Shown in pieces: positions 39,311 through 52,648 of a stretch of DNA of 64,000 bases. The first letter of the stretch is position 1. The number at the start of each line of letters is the position of its first letter. Position numbers and translations under genes: made by a program. The notes below the pieces were generated by a model that saw only the letters and a program-made list of their open reading frames with translations, made no database searches and was not told the DNA's origin. Source of the stretch: Auanema rhodensis (taxonomy: Eukaryota; Nematoda; Chromadorea; Rhabditida; Rhabditidae); contig OZ059898.1 in assembly GCA_964057225.1 (NCBI GenBank), forward strand, positions 2,108,001 to 2,172,000, read 5' to 3'.

Positions 39311-40012
39311 TTGTCAAAATGTTTTTGGAAGCAATGTTGTGTGTACATGGAAACTCAACATACACTAATGCATCATTTTTCAAACGATCATAACTAATTT
39401 TTGTATTAAGCGTTTCTCAATGTAGTATAGTGCATTCGATGCGGATTTTTAAGCTGCGTCGATCTGTGTTATCAGATTTGCGCTAGCTTAAAAATGCACC
39501 GAGATATCAACTGATATAAGTTCACACTTATATCCTCGATTTTGACCCTGAAGAATTAATTTTTTCGTTGAATAACATTGTCCATCGTCTTCGCCTTAAA
39601 AAAAGGAATCTAAAAACATCTACTTTTTGCTAAATTATTTTGAAATTTTTCGAAAAAATTTTTGTCAAAATGTTTTTGGAAGCAATGTTGAGTGTACATG
39701 GAAACTCAACATACACTAATGCATCATTTTTCAAACGATCATAACTAATTTTTGTATTAAGCGTTTCTCAATGTAGTATAGTGCATTCGATGCGGATTTT
39801 TAAGCTGCGTCGATCTGTGTTATCAGATTTGCGCTAGCTTAAAAATACACCGAGATATCAACTGATATAAGTTCACACTTATATCCTCGATTTTCACCCT
39901 GAAGAATTAATTTTTTCGTTGAATAACATTGTCCATCGTCTTTGCCTTGAAAAAAGGAATCTAAAAACATCTACTTTTTGCTAAATTATTTTGAAATTTT
40001 TCGAAAAAATTT
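39311..40012 (+). repeat. Last C copy and an E copy with A186 (monomers 113-114)
   Basis: The C at 39311 has A30T (39340) in the 25-50 dyad and G288A; it is the last C in the window. The E at 39662 carries G186A, which weakens the outer arm of the 120-189 hairpin. G186A recurs in monomers at 45629, 47033, 47735, 50192 and 50894, always on an E or D background. Confidence 0.75.
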
Positions 40013-43000
40013 TTGTCAAAATGTTTTTGGAAGCAATGTTGAGTGTACATGGAAACTCAACATACACTAATGCATCATTTTTCAAACGATCATAACTAAT
40101 TTTTGTATTAAGCGTTTCTCAATGTAGTATAGTGCATTCGATGCGGATTTTTAAGCTGCGTCGATCTGTGTTATCAGATTTGCGCTAGCTTAAAAATGCA
40201 CCGAGATATCAACTGATATAAGTTCACACTTATATCCTCGATTTTCACCCTGAAGATTTAATTTTTTCGTTGAATAACATTGTCCATCGTCTTTGCCTTG
40301 AAAAATGGAATCTAAAAACATCTACTTTTTGCTAAATTATTTTGAAATTTTTCGAAAAAATTTTTGTCAAAATGTTTTTGGAAGCAATGTTGAGTGTACA
40401 TGGAAACTCAACATACACTAATGCATCATTTTTCAAACGATCATAACTAATTTTTGTATTAAGCGTTTCTCAATGTAGTATAGTGCATTCGATGCGGATT
40501 TTTAAGCTGCGTCGATCTGTGTTATCAGATTTGCGCTAGCTTAAAAATGCACCGAGATATCAACTGATATAAGTTCACACTTATATCCTCGATTTTCACC
40601 CTGAAGAATTAATTTTTTCGTTGAATAACATTGTCCATCGTTTTTGCCTTGAAAAAAGGAATCTAAAAACATCTACTTTTTGCTAAATTATTTTGAAATT
40701 TTTCGAAAAAATTTTTGTCAAAATGTTTTTGGAAGCAATGTTGAGTGTACATGGAAACTCAACATACACTAATGCATCATTTTTCAAACGATCATAACTA
40801 ATTTTTGTATTAAGCGTTTCTCAATGTAGTATAGTGCATTCGATGCGGATTTTTAAGCTGCGTCGATCTGTGTTATCAGATTTGCGCTAGCTTAAAAATG
40901 CACCGAGATATCAACTGATATAAGTTCACACTTATATCCTCGATTTTCACCCTGAAGAATTAATTTTTTCGTTGAATAACATTGTCCATCGTTTTTGCCT
41001 TGAAAAAAGGAATCTAAAAACATCTACTTTTTGCTAAATTATTTTGAAATTGTTCGAAAAAATTTTTGTCAAAATGTTTTTGGAAGCAATGTTGAGTGTA
41101 CATGGAAACTCAACATACACTAATGCATCATTTTTCAAACGATCATAACTAATTTTTGTATTAAGCGTTTCTCAATGTAGTATAGTGCATTCGATGCGGA
41201 TTTTTAAGCTGCGTCGATCTGTGTTATCAGATTTGCGCTAGCTTAAAAATGCACCGAGATATCAACTGATATAAGTTCACACTTATATCCTCGATTTTCA
41301 CCCTGAAGATTTAATTTTTTCGTTGAATAACATTGTCCATCGTCTTTGCCTTGAAAAATGGAATCTAAAAACATCTACTTTTTGCTAAATTATTTTGAAA
41401 TTTTTCGAAAAAATTTTTGTCAAAATGTTTTTGGAAGCAATGTTGAGTGTACATGGAAACTCAACATACACTAATGCATCATTTTTCAAACGATCATAAC
41501 TAATTTTTGTATTAAGCGTTTCTCAATGTAGTATAGTGCATTCGATGCGGATTTTTAAGCTGCGTCGATCTGTGTTATCAGATTTGCGCTAGCTTAAAAA
41601 TGCACCGAGATATCAACTGATATAAGTTCACACTTATATCCTCGATTTTCACCCTGAAGAATTAATTTTTTCGTTGAATAACATTGTCCATCGTTTTTGC
41701 CTTGAAAAAAGGAAACTAAAAACATCTACTTTTTGCTAAATTATTTTGAAATTTTTCGAAAAAATTTTTGTCAAAATGTTTTTGGAAGCAATGTTGAGTG
41801 TACATGGAAACTCAACATACACTAATGCATCATTTTTCAAACGATCATAACTAATTTTTGTATTAAGCGTTTCTCAATGTAGTATAGTGCATTCGATGCG
41901 GATTTTTAAGCTGCGTCGATCTGTGTTATCAGATTTGCGCTAGCTTAAAAATGCACCGAGATATCAACTGATATAAGTTCACACTTATATCCTCGATTTT
42001 CACCCTGAAGAATTAATTTTTTCGTTGAATAACATTGTCCATCGTTTTTGCCTTGAAAAAAGGAATCTAAAAACATCTACTTTTTGCTAAATTATTTTGA
42101 AATTGTTCGAAAAAATTTTTGTCAAAATGTTTTTGGAAGCAATGTTGAGTGTACATGGAAACTCAACATACACTAATGCATCATTTTTCAAACGATCATA
42201 ACTAATTTTTGTATTAAGCGTTTCTCAATGTAGTATAGTGCATTCGATGCGGATTTTTAAGCTGCGTCGATCTGTGTTATCAGATTTGCGCTAGCTTAAA
42301 AATGCACCGAGATATCAACTGATATAAGTTCACACTTATATCCTCGATTTTCACCCTGAAGATTTAATTTTTTCGTTGAATAACATTGTCCATCGTCTTT
42401 GCCTTGAAAAATGGAATCTAAAAACATCTACTTTTTGCTAAATTATTTTGAAATTTTTCGAAAAAATTTTTGTCAAAATGTTTTTGGAAGCAATGTTGAG
42501 TGTACATGGAAACTCAACATACACTAATGCATCATTTTTCAAACGATCATAACTAATTTTTGTATTAAGCGTTTCTCAATGTAGTATAGTGCATTCGATG
42601 CGGATTTTTAAGCTGCGTCGATCTGTGTTATCAGATTTGCGCTAGCTTAAAAATGCACCGAGATATCAACTGATATAAGTTCACACTTATATCCTCGATT
42701 TTCACCCTGAAGAATTAATTTTTTCGTTGAATAACATTGTCCATCGTTTTTGCCTTGAAAAAAGGAAACTAAAAACATCTACTTTTTGCTAAATTATTTT
42801 GAAATTTTTCGAAAAAATTTTTGTCAAAATGTTTTTGGAAGCAATGTTGAGTGTACATGGAAACTCAACATACACTAATGCATCATTTTTCAAACGATCA
42901 TAACTAATTTTTGTATTAAGCGTTTCTCAATGTAGTATAGTGCATTCGATGCGGATTTTTAAGCTGCGTCGATCTGTGTTATCAGATTTGCGCTAGCTTA

Positions 43001-43171
43001 AAAATGCACCGAGATATCAACTGATATAAGTTCACACTTATATCCTCGATTTTCACCCTGAAGAATTAATTTTTTCGTTGAATAACATTGTCCATCGTTT
43101 TTGCCTTGAAAAAAGGAATCTAAAAACATCTACTTTTTGCTAAATTATTTTGAAATTGTTCGAAAAAATTT
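40013..43171 (+). repeat. 3-mer higher-order repeat B-D-D(G338), three tandem copies (1053 bp each)
   Basis: Monomers 115-117, 118-120 and 121-123. The third member of each unit carries T338G (41052, 42105, 43158; spacing 1053 bp). The second member carries T299A in units two and three (41715, 42768) but not in unit one. The marker distribution suggests unit two was duplicated to give unit three after T299A arose, or that T299A was erased from unit one. A further B (43172) follows. Confidence 0.88.
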
Positions 43172-46100
43172 TTGTCAAAATGTTTTTGGAAGCAATGTTG
43201 AGTGTACATGGAAACTCAACATACACTAATGCATCATTTTTCAAACGATCATAACTAATTTTTGTATTAAGCGTTTCTCAATGTAGTATAGTGCATTCGA
43301 TGCGGATTTTTAAGCTGCGTCGATCTGTGTTATCAGATTTGCGCTAGCTTAAAAATGCACCGAGATATCAACTGATATAAGTTCACACTTATATCCTCGA
43401 TTTTCACCCTGAAGATTTAATTTTTTCGTTGAATAACATTGTCCATCGTCTTTGCCTTGAAAAATGGAATCTAAAAACATCTACTTTTTGCTAAATTATT
43501 TTGAAATTTTTCGAAAAAATTTTTGTCAAAATGTTTTTGGAAGCAATGTTGAGTGTACATGGAAACTCAACATACACTAATGCATCATTTTTCAAACGAT
43601 CATAACTAATTTTTGTATTAAGCGTTTCTCAATGTAGTATAGTGCATTCGATGCGGATTTTTAAGCTGCGTCGATCTGTGTTATCAGATTTGCGCTAGCT
43701 TAAAAATGCACCAAGATATCAACTGATATAAGTTCACACTTATATCCTCGATTTTCACCCTGAAGAATTAATTTTTTCGTTGAATAACAATGTCCATCGT
43801 CTTTGCCTTGAAAAAAGGAATCTAAAAACATCTACTTTTTGCTAAATTATTTTGAAATTTTTCGAAAAAATTTTTGTCAAAATGTTTTTGGAAGCAATGT
43901 TGAGTGTACATGGAAACTCAACATACACTAATGCATCATTTTTCAAACGATCATAACTAATTTTTGTATTAAGCGTTTCTCAATGTAGTATAGTGCATTC
44001 GATGCGGATTTTTAAGCTGCGTCGATCTGTGTTATCAGATTTGCGCTAGCTTAAAAATGCACCAAGATATCAACTGATATAAGTTCACACTTATATCCTC
44101 GATTTTCACCCTGAAGAATTAATTTTTTCGTTGAATAACATTGTCCATCGTCTTTGCCTTGAAAAAAGGAATCTAAAAACATCTACTTTTTGCTAAATTA
44201 TTTTGAAATTTTTCGAAAAAATTTTTGTCAAAATGTTTTTGGAAGCAATGTTGAGTGTACATGGAAACTCAACATACACTAATGCATCATTTTTCAAACG
44301 ATCATAACTAATTTTTGTATTAAGCGTTTCTCAATGTAGTATAGTGCATTCGATGCGGATTTTTAAGCTGCGTCGATCTGTGTTATCAGATTTGCGCTAG
44401 CTTAAAAATGCACCGAGATATCAACTGATATAAGTTCACACTTATATCCTCGATTTTCACCCTGAAGAATTAATTTTTTCGTTGAATAACATTGTCCATC
44501 GTCTTTGCCTTGAAAAAAGGAATCTAAAAACATCTACTTTTTGCTAAATTATTTTGAAATTTTTCGAAAAAAGTTTTGTCAAAATGTTTTTGGAAGCAAT
44601 GTTGAGTGTACATGGAAACTCAACATACACTAATGCATCATTTTTCAAACGATCATAACTAATTTTTGTATTAAGCGTTTCTCAATGTAGTATAGTGCAT
44701 TCGATGCGGATTTTTAAGCTGCGTCGATCTGTGTTATCAGATTTGCGCTAGCTTAAAAATGCACCGAGATATCAACTGATATAAGTTCACACTTATATCC
44801 TCGATTTTCACCCTGAAGAATTAATTTTTTCGTTGAATAACATTGTCCATCGTCTTTGCCTTGAAAAAAGGAATCTAAAAACATCTACTTTTTGCTAAAT
44901 TATTTTGAAATTTTTCGAAAAAATTTTTGTCAAAATGTTTTTGGAAGCAATGTTGAGTGTACATGGAAACTCAACATACACTAATGCATCATTTTTCAAA
45001 CGATCATAACTAATTTTTGTATTAAGCGTTTCTCAATGTAGTATAGTGCATTCGATGCGGATTTTTAAGCTGCGTCGATCTGTGTTATCAGATTTGCGCT
45101 AGCTTAAAAATGCACCGAGATATCAACTGATATAAGTTCACACTTATATCCTCGATTTTCACCCTGAAGATTTAATTTTTTCGTTGAATAACATTGTCCA
45201 TCGTCTTTGCCTTGAAAAATGGAATCTAAAAACATCTACTTTTTGCTAAATTATTTTGAAATTTTTCGAAAAAATTTTTGTCAAAATGTTTTTGGAAGCA
45301 ATGTTGAGTGTACATGGAAACTCAACATACACTAATGCATCATTTTTCAAACGATCATAACTAATTTTTGTATTAAGCGTTTCTCAATGTAGTATAGTGC
45401 ATTCGATGCGGATTTTTAAGCTGCGTCGATCTGTGTTATCAGATTTGCGCTAGCTTAAAAATGCACCGAGATATCAACTGATATAAGTTCACACTTATAT
45501 CCTCGATTTTCACCCTGAAGAATTAATTTTTTCGTTGAATAACATTGTCCATCGTTTTTGCCTTGAAAAAAGGAATCTAAAAACATCTACTTTTTGCTAA
45601 ATTATTTTGAAATTTTTCGAAAAAATTTTTGTCAAAATGTTTTTGGAAGCAATGTTGAGTGTACATGGAAACTCAACATACACTAATGCATCATTTTTCA
45701 AACGATCATAACTAATTTTTGTATTAAGCGTTTCTCAATGTAGTATAGTGCATTCGATGCGGATTTTTAAGCTGCGTCGATCTGTGTTATCAGATTTGCG
45801 CTAGCTTAAAAATACACCGAGATATCAACTGATATAAGTTCACACTTATATCCTCGATTTTCACCCTGAAGAATTAATTTTTTCGTTGAATAACATTGTC
45901 CATCGTCTTTGCCTTGAAAAAAGGAATCTAAAAACATCTACTTTTTGCTAAATTATTTTGAAATTTTTCGAAAAAATTTTTGTCAAAATGTTTTTGGAAG
46001 CAATGTTGAGTGTACATGGAAACTCAACATACACTAATGCATCATTTTTCAAACGATCATAACTAATTTTTGTATTAAGCGTTTCTCAATGTAGTATAGT

Positions 46101-46330
46101 GCATTCGATGCGGATTTTTAAGCTGCGTCGATCTGTGTTATCAGATTTGCGCTAGCTTAAAAATGCACCGAGATATCAACTGATATAAGTTCACACTTAT
46201 ATCCTCGATTTTCACCCTGAAGAATTAATTTTTTCGTTGAATAACATTGTCCATCGTTTTTGCCTTGAAAAAAGGAATCTAAAAACATCTACTTTTTGCT
46301 AAATTATTTTGAAATTTTTCGAAAAAATTT
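43172..46330 (+). repeat. Mixed E/B/D segment (monomers 124-132)
   Basis: Order: B, E with A191 and A268, E with A191, E with G349, E, B, D, E with A186, D. The two A191 copies (43713 and 44064) are neighbours and lose the CpG at 190-191. G349 is shared only with the monomer at 16147, 28 kb upstream, also family E. No multimer periodicity is apparent beyond the A191 pair, so this is a diverse pocket between two regular blocks. Confidence 0.75.
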
Positions 46331-49300
46331 TTGTCAAAATGTTTTTGGAAGCAATGTTGAGTGTACATGGAAACTCAACTTACACTAATGCATCATTTTT
46401 CAAACGATCATAACTAATTTTTGTATTAAGCGTTTCTCAATGTAGTATAGTGCATTCGATGCGGATTTTTAAGCTGCGTCGATCTGTGTTATCAGATTTG
46501 CGCTAGCTTAAAAATGCACCGAGATATCAACTGATATAAGTTCACACTTATATCCTCGATTTTCACCCTGAAGATTTAATTTTTTCGTTGAATAACATTG
46601 TCCATCGTCTTTGCCTTGAAAAATGGAATCTAAAAACATCTACTTTTTGCTAAATTATTTTGAAATTTTTCGAAAAAATTTTTGTCAAAATGTTTTTGGA
46701 AGCAATGTTGAGTGTACATGGAAACTCAACATACACTAATGCATCATTTTTCAAACGATCATAACTAATTTTTGTATTAAGCGTTTCTCAATGTAGTATA
46801 GTGCATTCGATGCGGATTTTTAAGCTGCGTCGATCTGTGTTATCAGATTTGCGCTAGCTTAAAAATGCACCGAGATATCAACTGATATAAGTTCACACTT
46901 ATATCCTCGATTTTCACCCTGAAGAATTAATTTTTTCGTTGAATAACATTGTCCATCGTTTTTGCCTTGAAAAAAGGAATCTAGAAACATCTACTTTTTG
47001 CTAAATTATTTTGAAATTTTTCGAAAAAATTTTTGTCAAAATGTTTTTGGAAGCAATGTTGAGTGTACATGGAAACTCAACATACACTAATGCATCATTT
47101 TTCAAACGATCATAACTAATTTTTGTATTAAGCGTTTCTCAATGTAGTATAGTGCATTCGATGCGGATTTTTAAGCTGCGTCGATCTGTGTTATCAGATT
47201 TGCGCTAGCTTAAAAATACACCGAGATATCAACTGATATAAGTTCACACTTATATCCTCGATTTTCACCCTGAAGAATTAATTTTTTCGTTGAATAACAT
47301 TGTCCATCGTTTTTGCCTTGAAAAAAGGAATCTAAAAACATCTACTTTTTGCTAAATTATTTTGAAATTTTTCGAAAAAATTTTTGTCAAAATGTTTTTG
47401 GAAGCAATGTTGAGTGTACATGGAAACTCAACATACACTAATGCATCATTTTTCAAACGATCATAACTAATTTTTGTATTAAGCGTTTCTCAATGTAGTA
47501 TAGTGCATTCGATGCGGATTTTTAAGCTGCGTCGATCTGTGTTATCAGATTTGCGCTAGCTTAAAAATGCACCGAGATATCAACTGATATAAGTTCACAC
47601 TTATATCCTCGATTTTCACCCTGAAGAATTAATTTTTTCGTTGAATAACATTGTCCATCGTTTTTGCCTTGAAAAAAGGAATCTAAAAACATCTACTTTT
47701 TGCTAAATTATTTTGAAATTTTTCGAAAAAATTTTTGTCAAAATGTTTTTGGAAGCAATGTTGAGTGTACATGGAAACTCAACATACACTAATGCATCAT
47801 TTTTCAAACGATCATAACTAATTTTTATATTAAGCGTTTCTCAATGTAGTATAGTGCATTCGATGCGGATTTTTAAGCTGCGTCGATCTGTGTTATCAGA
47901 TTTGCGCTAGCTTAAAAATACACCGAGATATCAACTGATATAAGTTCACACTTATATCCTCGATTTTCACCCTGAAGAATTAATTTTTTCGTTGAATAAC
48001 ATTGTCCATCGTTTTTGCCTTGAAAAAAGGAATCTAAAAACATCTACTTTTTGCTAAATTATTTTGAAATTTTTCGAAAAAATTTTTGTCAAAATGTTTT
48101 TGGAAGCAATGTTGAGTGTACATGGAAACTCAACATACACTAATGCATCATTTTTCAAACGATCATAACTAATTTTTGTATTAAGCGTTTCTCAATGTAG
48201 TATAGTGCATTCGATGCGGATTTTTAAGCTGCGTCGATCTGTGTTATCAGATTTGCGCTAGCTTAAAAATGCACCGAGATATCAACTGATATAAGTTCAC
48301 ACTTATATCCTCGATTTTCACCCTGAAGAATTAATTTTTTCGTTGAATAACATTGTCCATCGTTTTTGCCTTGAAAAAAGGAATCTAAAAACATCTACTT
48401 TTTGCTAAATTATTTTGAAATTTTTCGAAAAAATTTTTGTCAAAATGTTTTTGGAAGCAATGTTGAGTGTACATGGAAACTCAACATACACTAATGCATC
48501 ATTTTTCAAACGATCATAACTAATTTTTGTATTAAGCGTTTCTCAATGTAGTATAGTGCATTCGATGCGGATTTTTAAGCTGCGTCGATCTGTGTTATCA
48601 GATTTGCGCTAGCTTAAAAATGCACCGAGATATCAACTGATATAAGTTCACACTTATATCCTCGATTTTCACCCTGAAGAATTAATTTTTTCGTTGAATA
48701 ACATTGTCCATCGTTTTTGCCTTGAAAAAAGGAATCTAAAAACATCTACTTTTTGCTAAATTATTTTGAAATTTTTCGAAAAAATTTTTGTCAAAATGTT
48801 TTTGGAAGCAATGTTGAGTGTACATGGAAACTCAACATACACTAATGCATCATTTTTCAAACGATCATAACTAATTTTTGTATTAAGCGTTTCTCAATGT
48901 AGTATAGTGCATTCGATGCGGATTTTTAAGCTGCGTCGATCTGTGTTATCAGATTTGCGCTAGCTTAAAAATGCACCGAGATATCAACTGATATAAGTTC
49001 ACACTTATATCCTCGATTTTCACCCTGAAGATTTAATTTTTTCGTTGAATAACATTGTCCATCGTCTTTGCCTTGAAAAATGGAATCTAAAAACATCTAC
49101 TTTTTGCTAAATTATTTTGAAATTTTTCGAAAAAATTTTTGTCAAAATGTTTTTGGAAGCAATGTTGAGTGTACATGGAAACTCAACATACACTAATGCA
49201 TCATTTTTCAAACGATCATAACTAATTTTTGTATTAAGCGTTTCTCAATGTAGTATAGTGCATTCGATGCGGATTTTTAAGCTGCGTCGATCTGTGTTAT

Positions 49301-49489
49301 CAGATTTGCGCTAGCTTAAAAATGCACCGAGATATCAACTGATATAAGTTCACACTTATATCCTCGATTTTCACCCTGAAGAATTAATTTTTTCGTTGAA
49401 TAACATTGTCCATCGTTTTTGCCTTGAAAAAAGGAATCTAAAAACATCTACTTTTTGCTAAATTATTTTGAAATTTTTCGAAAAAATTT
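46331..49489 (+). repeat. 9-mer higher-order repeat, copy 1 (3159 bp)
   Basis: Monomers 133-141: B, D(G303), D(A186), D, D(A93,A186), D, D, B, D. Markers at 46984, 47218, 47827 and 47920 are each repeated 3159 bp on. The first B has a private A50T at 46380 that breaks the 25-50 dyad and is absent from copy 2. Confidence 0.88.
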
Positions 49490-52400
49490 TTGTCAAAATG
49501 TTTTTGGAAGCAATGTTGAGTGTACATGGAAACTCAACATACACTAATGCATCATTTTTCAAACGATCATAACTAATTTTTGTATTAAGCGTTTCTCAAT
49601 GTAGTATAGTGCATTCGATGCGGATTTTTAAGCTGCGTCGATCTGTGTTATCAGATTTGCGCTAGCTTAAAAATGCACCGAGATATCAACTGATATAAGT
49701 TCACACTTATATCCTCGATTTTCACCCTGAAGATTTAATTTTTTCGTTGAATAACATTGTCCATCGTCTTTGCCTTGAAAAATGGAATCTAAAAACATCT
49801 ACTTTTTGCTAAATTATTTTGAAATTTTTCGAAAAAATTTTTGTCAAAATGTTTTTGGAAGCAATGTTGAGTGTACATGGAAACTCAACATACACTAATG
49901 CATCATTTTTCAAACGATCATAACTAATTTTTGTATTAAGCGTTTCTCAATGTAGTATAGTGCATTCGATGCGGATTTTTAAGCTGCGTCGATCTGTGTT
50001 ATCAGATTTGCGCTAGCTTAAAAATGCACCGAGATATCAACTGATATAAGTTCACACTTATATCCTCGATTTTCACCCTGAAGAATTAATTTTTTCGTTG
50101 AATAACATTGTCCATCGTTTTTGCCTTGAAAAAAGGAATCTAGAAACATCTACTTTTTGCTAAATTATTTTGAAATTTTTCGAAAAAATTTTTGTCAAAA
50201 TGTTTTTGGAAGCAATGTTGAGTGTACATGGAAACTCAACATACACTAATGCATCATTTTTCAAACGATCATAACTAATTTTTGTATTAAGCGTTTCTCA
50301 ATGTAGTATAGTGCATTCGATGCGGATTTTTAAGCTGCGTCGATCTGTGTTATCAGATTTGCGCTAGCTTAAAAATACACCGAGATATCAACTGATATAA
50401 GTTCACACTTATATCCTCGATTTTCACCCTGAAGAATTAATTTTTTCGTTGAATAACATTGTCCATCGTTTTTGCCTTGAAAAAAGGAATCTAAAAACAT
50501 CTACTTTTTGCTAAATTATTTTGAAATTTTTCGAAAAAATTTTTGTCAAAATGTTTTTGGAAGCAATGTTGAGTGTACATGGAAACTCAACATACACTAA
50601 TGCATCATTTTTCAAACGATCATAACTAATTTTTGTATTAAGCGTTTCTCAATGTAGTATAGTGCATTCGATGCGGATTTTTAAGCTGCGTCGATCTGTG
50701 TTATCAGATTTGCGCTAGCTTAAAAATGCACCGAGATATCAACTGATATAAGTTCACACTTATATCCTCGATTTTCACCCTGAAGAATTAATTTTTTCGT
50801 TGAATAACATTGTCCATCGTTTTTGCCTTGAAAAAAGGAATCTAAAAACATCTACTTTTTGCTAAATTATTTTGAAATTTTTCGAAAAAATTTTTGTCAA
50901 AATGTTTTTGGAAGCAATGTTGAGTGTACATGGAAACTCAACATACACTAATGCATCATTTTTCAAACGATCATAACTAATTTTTATATTAAGCGTTTCT
51001 CAATGTAGTATAGTGCATTCGATGTGGATTTTTAAGCTGCGTCGATCTGTGTTATCAGATTTGCGCTAGCTTAAAAATACACCGAGATATCAACTGATAT
51101 AAGTTCACACTTATATCCTCGATTTTCACCCTGAAGAATTAATTTTTTCGTTGAATAACATTGTCCATCGTTTTTGCCTTGAAAAAAGGAATCTAAAAAC
51201 ATCTACTTTTTGCTAAATTATTTTGAAATTTTTCGAAAAAATTTTTGTCAAAATGTTTTTGGAAGCAATGTTGAGTGTACATGGAAACTCAACATACACT
51301 AATGCATCATTTTTCAAACGATCATAACTAATTTTTGTATTAAGCGTTTCTCAATGTAGTATAGTGCATTCGATGCGGATTTTTAAGCTGCGTCGATCTG
51401 TGTTATCAGATTTGCGCTAGCTTAAAAATGCACCGAGATATCAACTGATATAAGTTCACACTTATATCCTCGATTTTCACCCTGAAGAATTAATTTTTTC
51501 GTTGAATAACATTGTCCATCGTTTTTGCCTTGAAAAAAGGAATCTAAAAACATCTACTTTTTGCTAAATTATTTTGAAATTTTTCGAAAAAATTTTTGTC
51601 AAAATGTTTTTGGAAGCAATGTTGAGTGTACATGGAAACTCAACATACACTAATGCATCATTTTTCAAACGATCATAACTAATTTTTGTATTAAGCGTTT
51701 CTCAATGTAGTATAGTGCATTCGATGCGGATTTTTAAGCTGCGTCGATCTGTGTTATCAGATTTGCGCTAGCTTAAAAATGCACCGAGATATCAACTGAT
51801 ATAAGTTCACACTTATATCCTCGATTTTCACCCTGAAGAATTAATTTTTTCGTTGAATAACATTGTCCATCGTTTTTGCCTTGAAAAAAGGAATCTAAAA
51901 ACATCTACTTTTTGCTAAATTATTTTGAAATTTTTCGAAAAAATTTTTGTCAAAATGTTTTTGGAAGCAATGTTGAGTGTACATGGAAACTCAACATACA
52001 CTAATGCATCATTTTTCAAACGATCATAACTAATTTTTGTATTAAGCGTTTCTCAATGTAGTATAGTGCATTCGATGCGGATTTTTAAGCTGCGTCGATC
52101 TGTGTTATCAGATTTGCGCTAGCTTAAAAATGCACCGAGATATCAACTGATATAAGTTCACACTTATATCCTCGATTTTCACCCTGAAGATTTAATTTTT
52201 TCGTTGAATAACATTGTCCATCGTCTTTGCCTTGAAAAATGGAATCTAAAAACATCTACTTTTTGCTAAATTATTTTGAAATTTTTCGAAAAAATTTTTG
52301 TCAAAATGTTTTTGGAAGCAATGTTGAGTGTACATGGAAACTCAACATACACTAATGCATCATTTTTCAAACGATCATAACTAATTTTTGTATTAAGCGT

Positions 52401-52648
52401 TTCTCAATGTAGTATAGTGCATTCGATGCGGATTTTTAAGCTGCGTCGATCTGTGTTATCAGATTTGCGCTAGCTTAAAAATGCACCGAGATATCAACTG
52501 ATATAAGTTCACACTTATATCCTCGATTTTCACCCTGAAGAATTAATTTTTTCGTTGAATAACATTGTCCATCGTTTTTGCCTTGAAAAAAGGAATCTAA
52601 AAACATCTACTTTTTGCTAAATTATTTTGAAATTTTTCGAAAAAATTT
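49490..52648 (+). repeat. 9-mer higher-order repeat, copy 2 (3159 bp)
   Basis: Monomers 142-150 repeat copy 1, with markers at 50143, 50377, 50986 and 51079. Its own private change is C132T at 51025, loss of a CpG in the long hairpin. With A50T in copy 1, I see two differences in 3159 bp. Confidence 0.88.
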
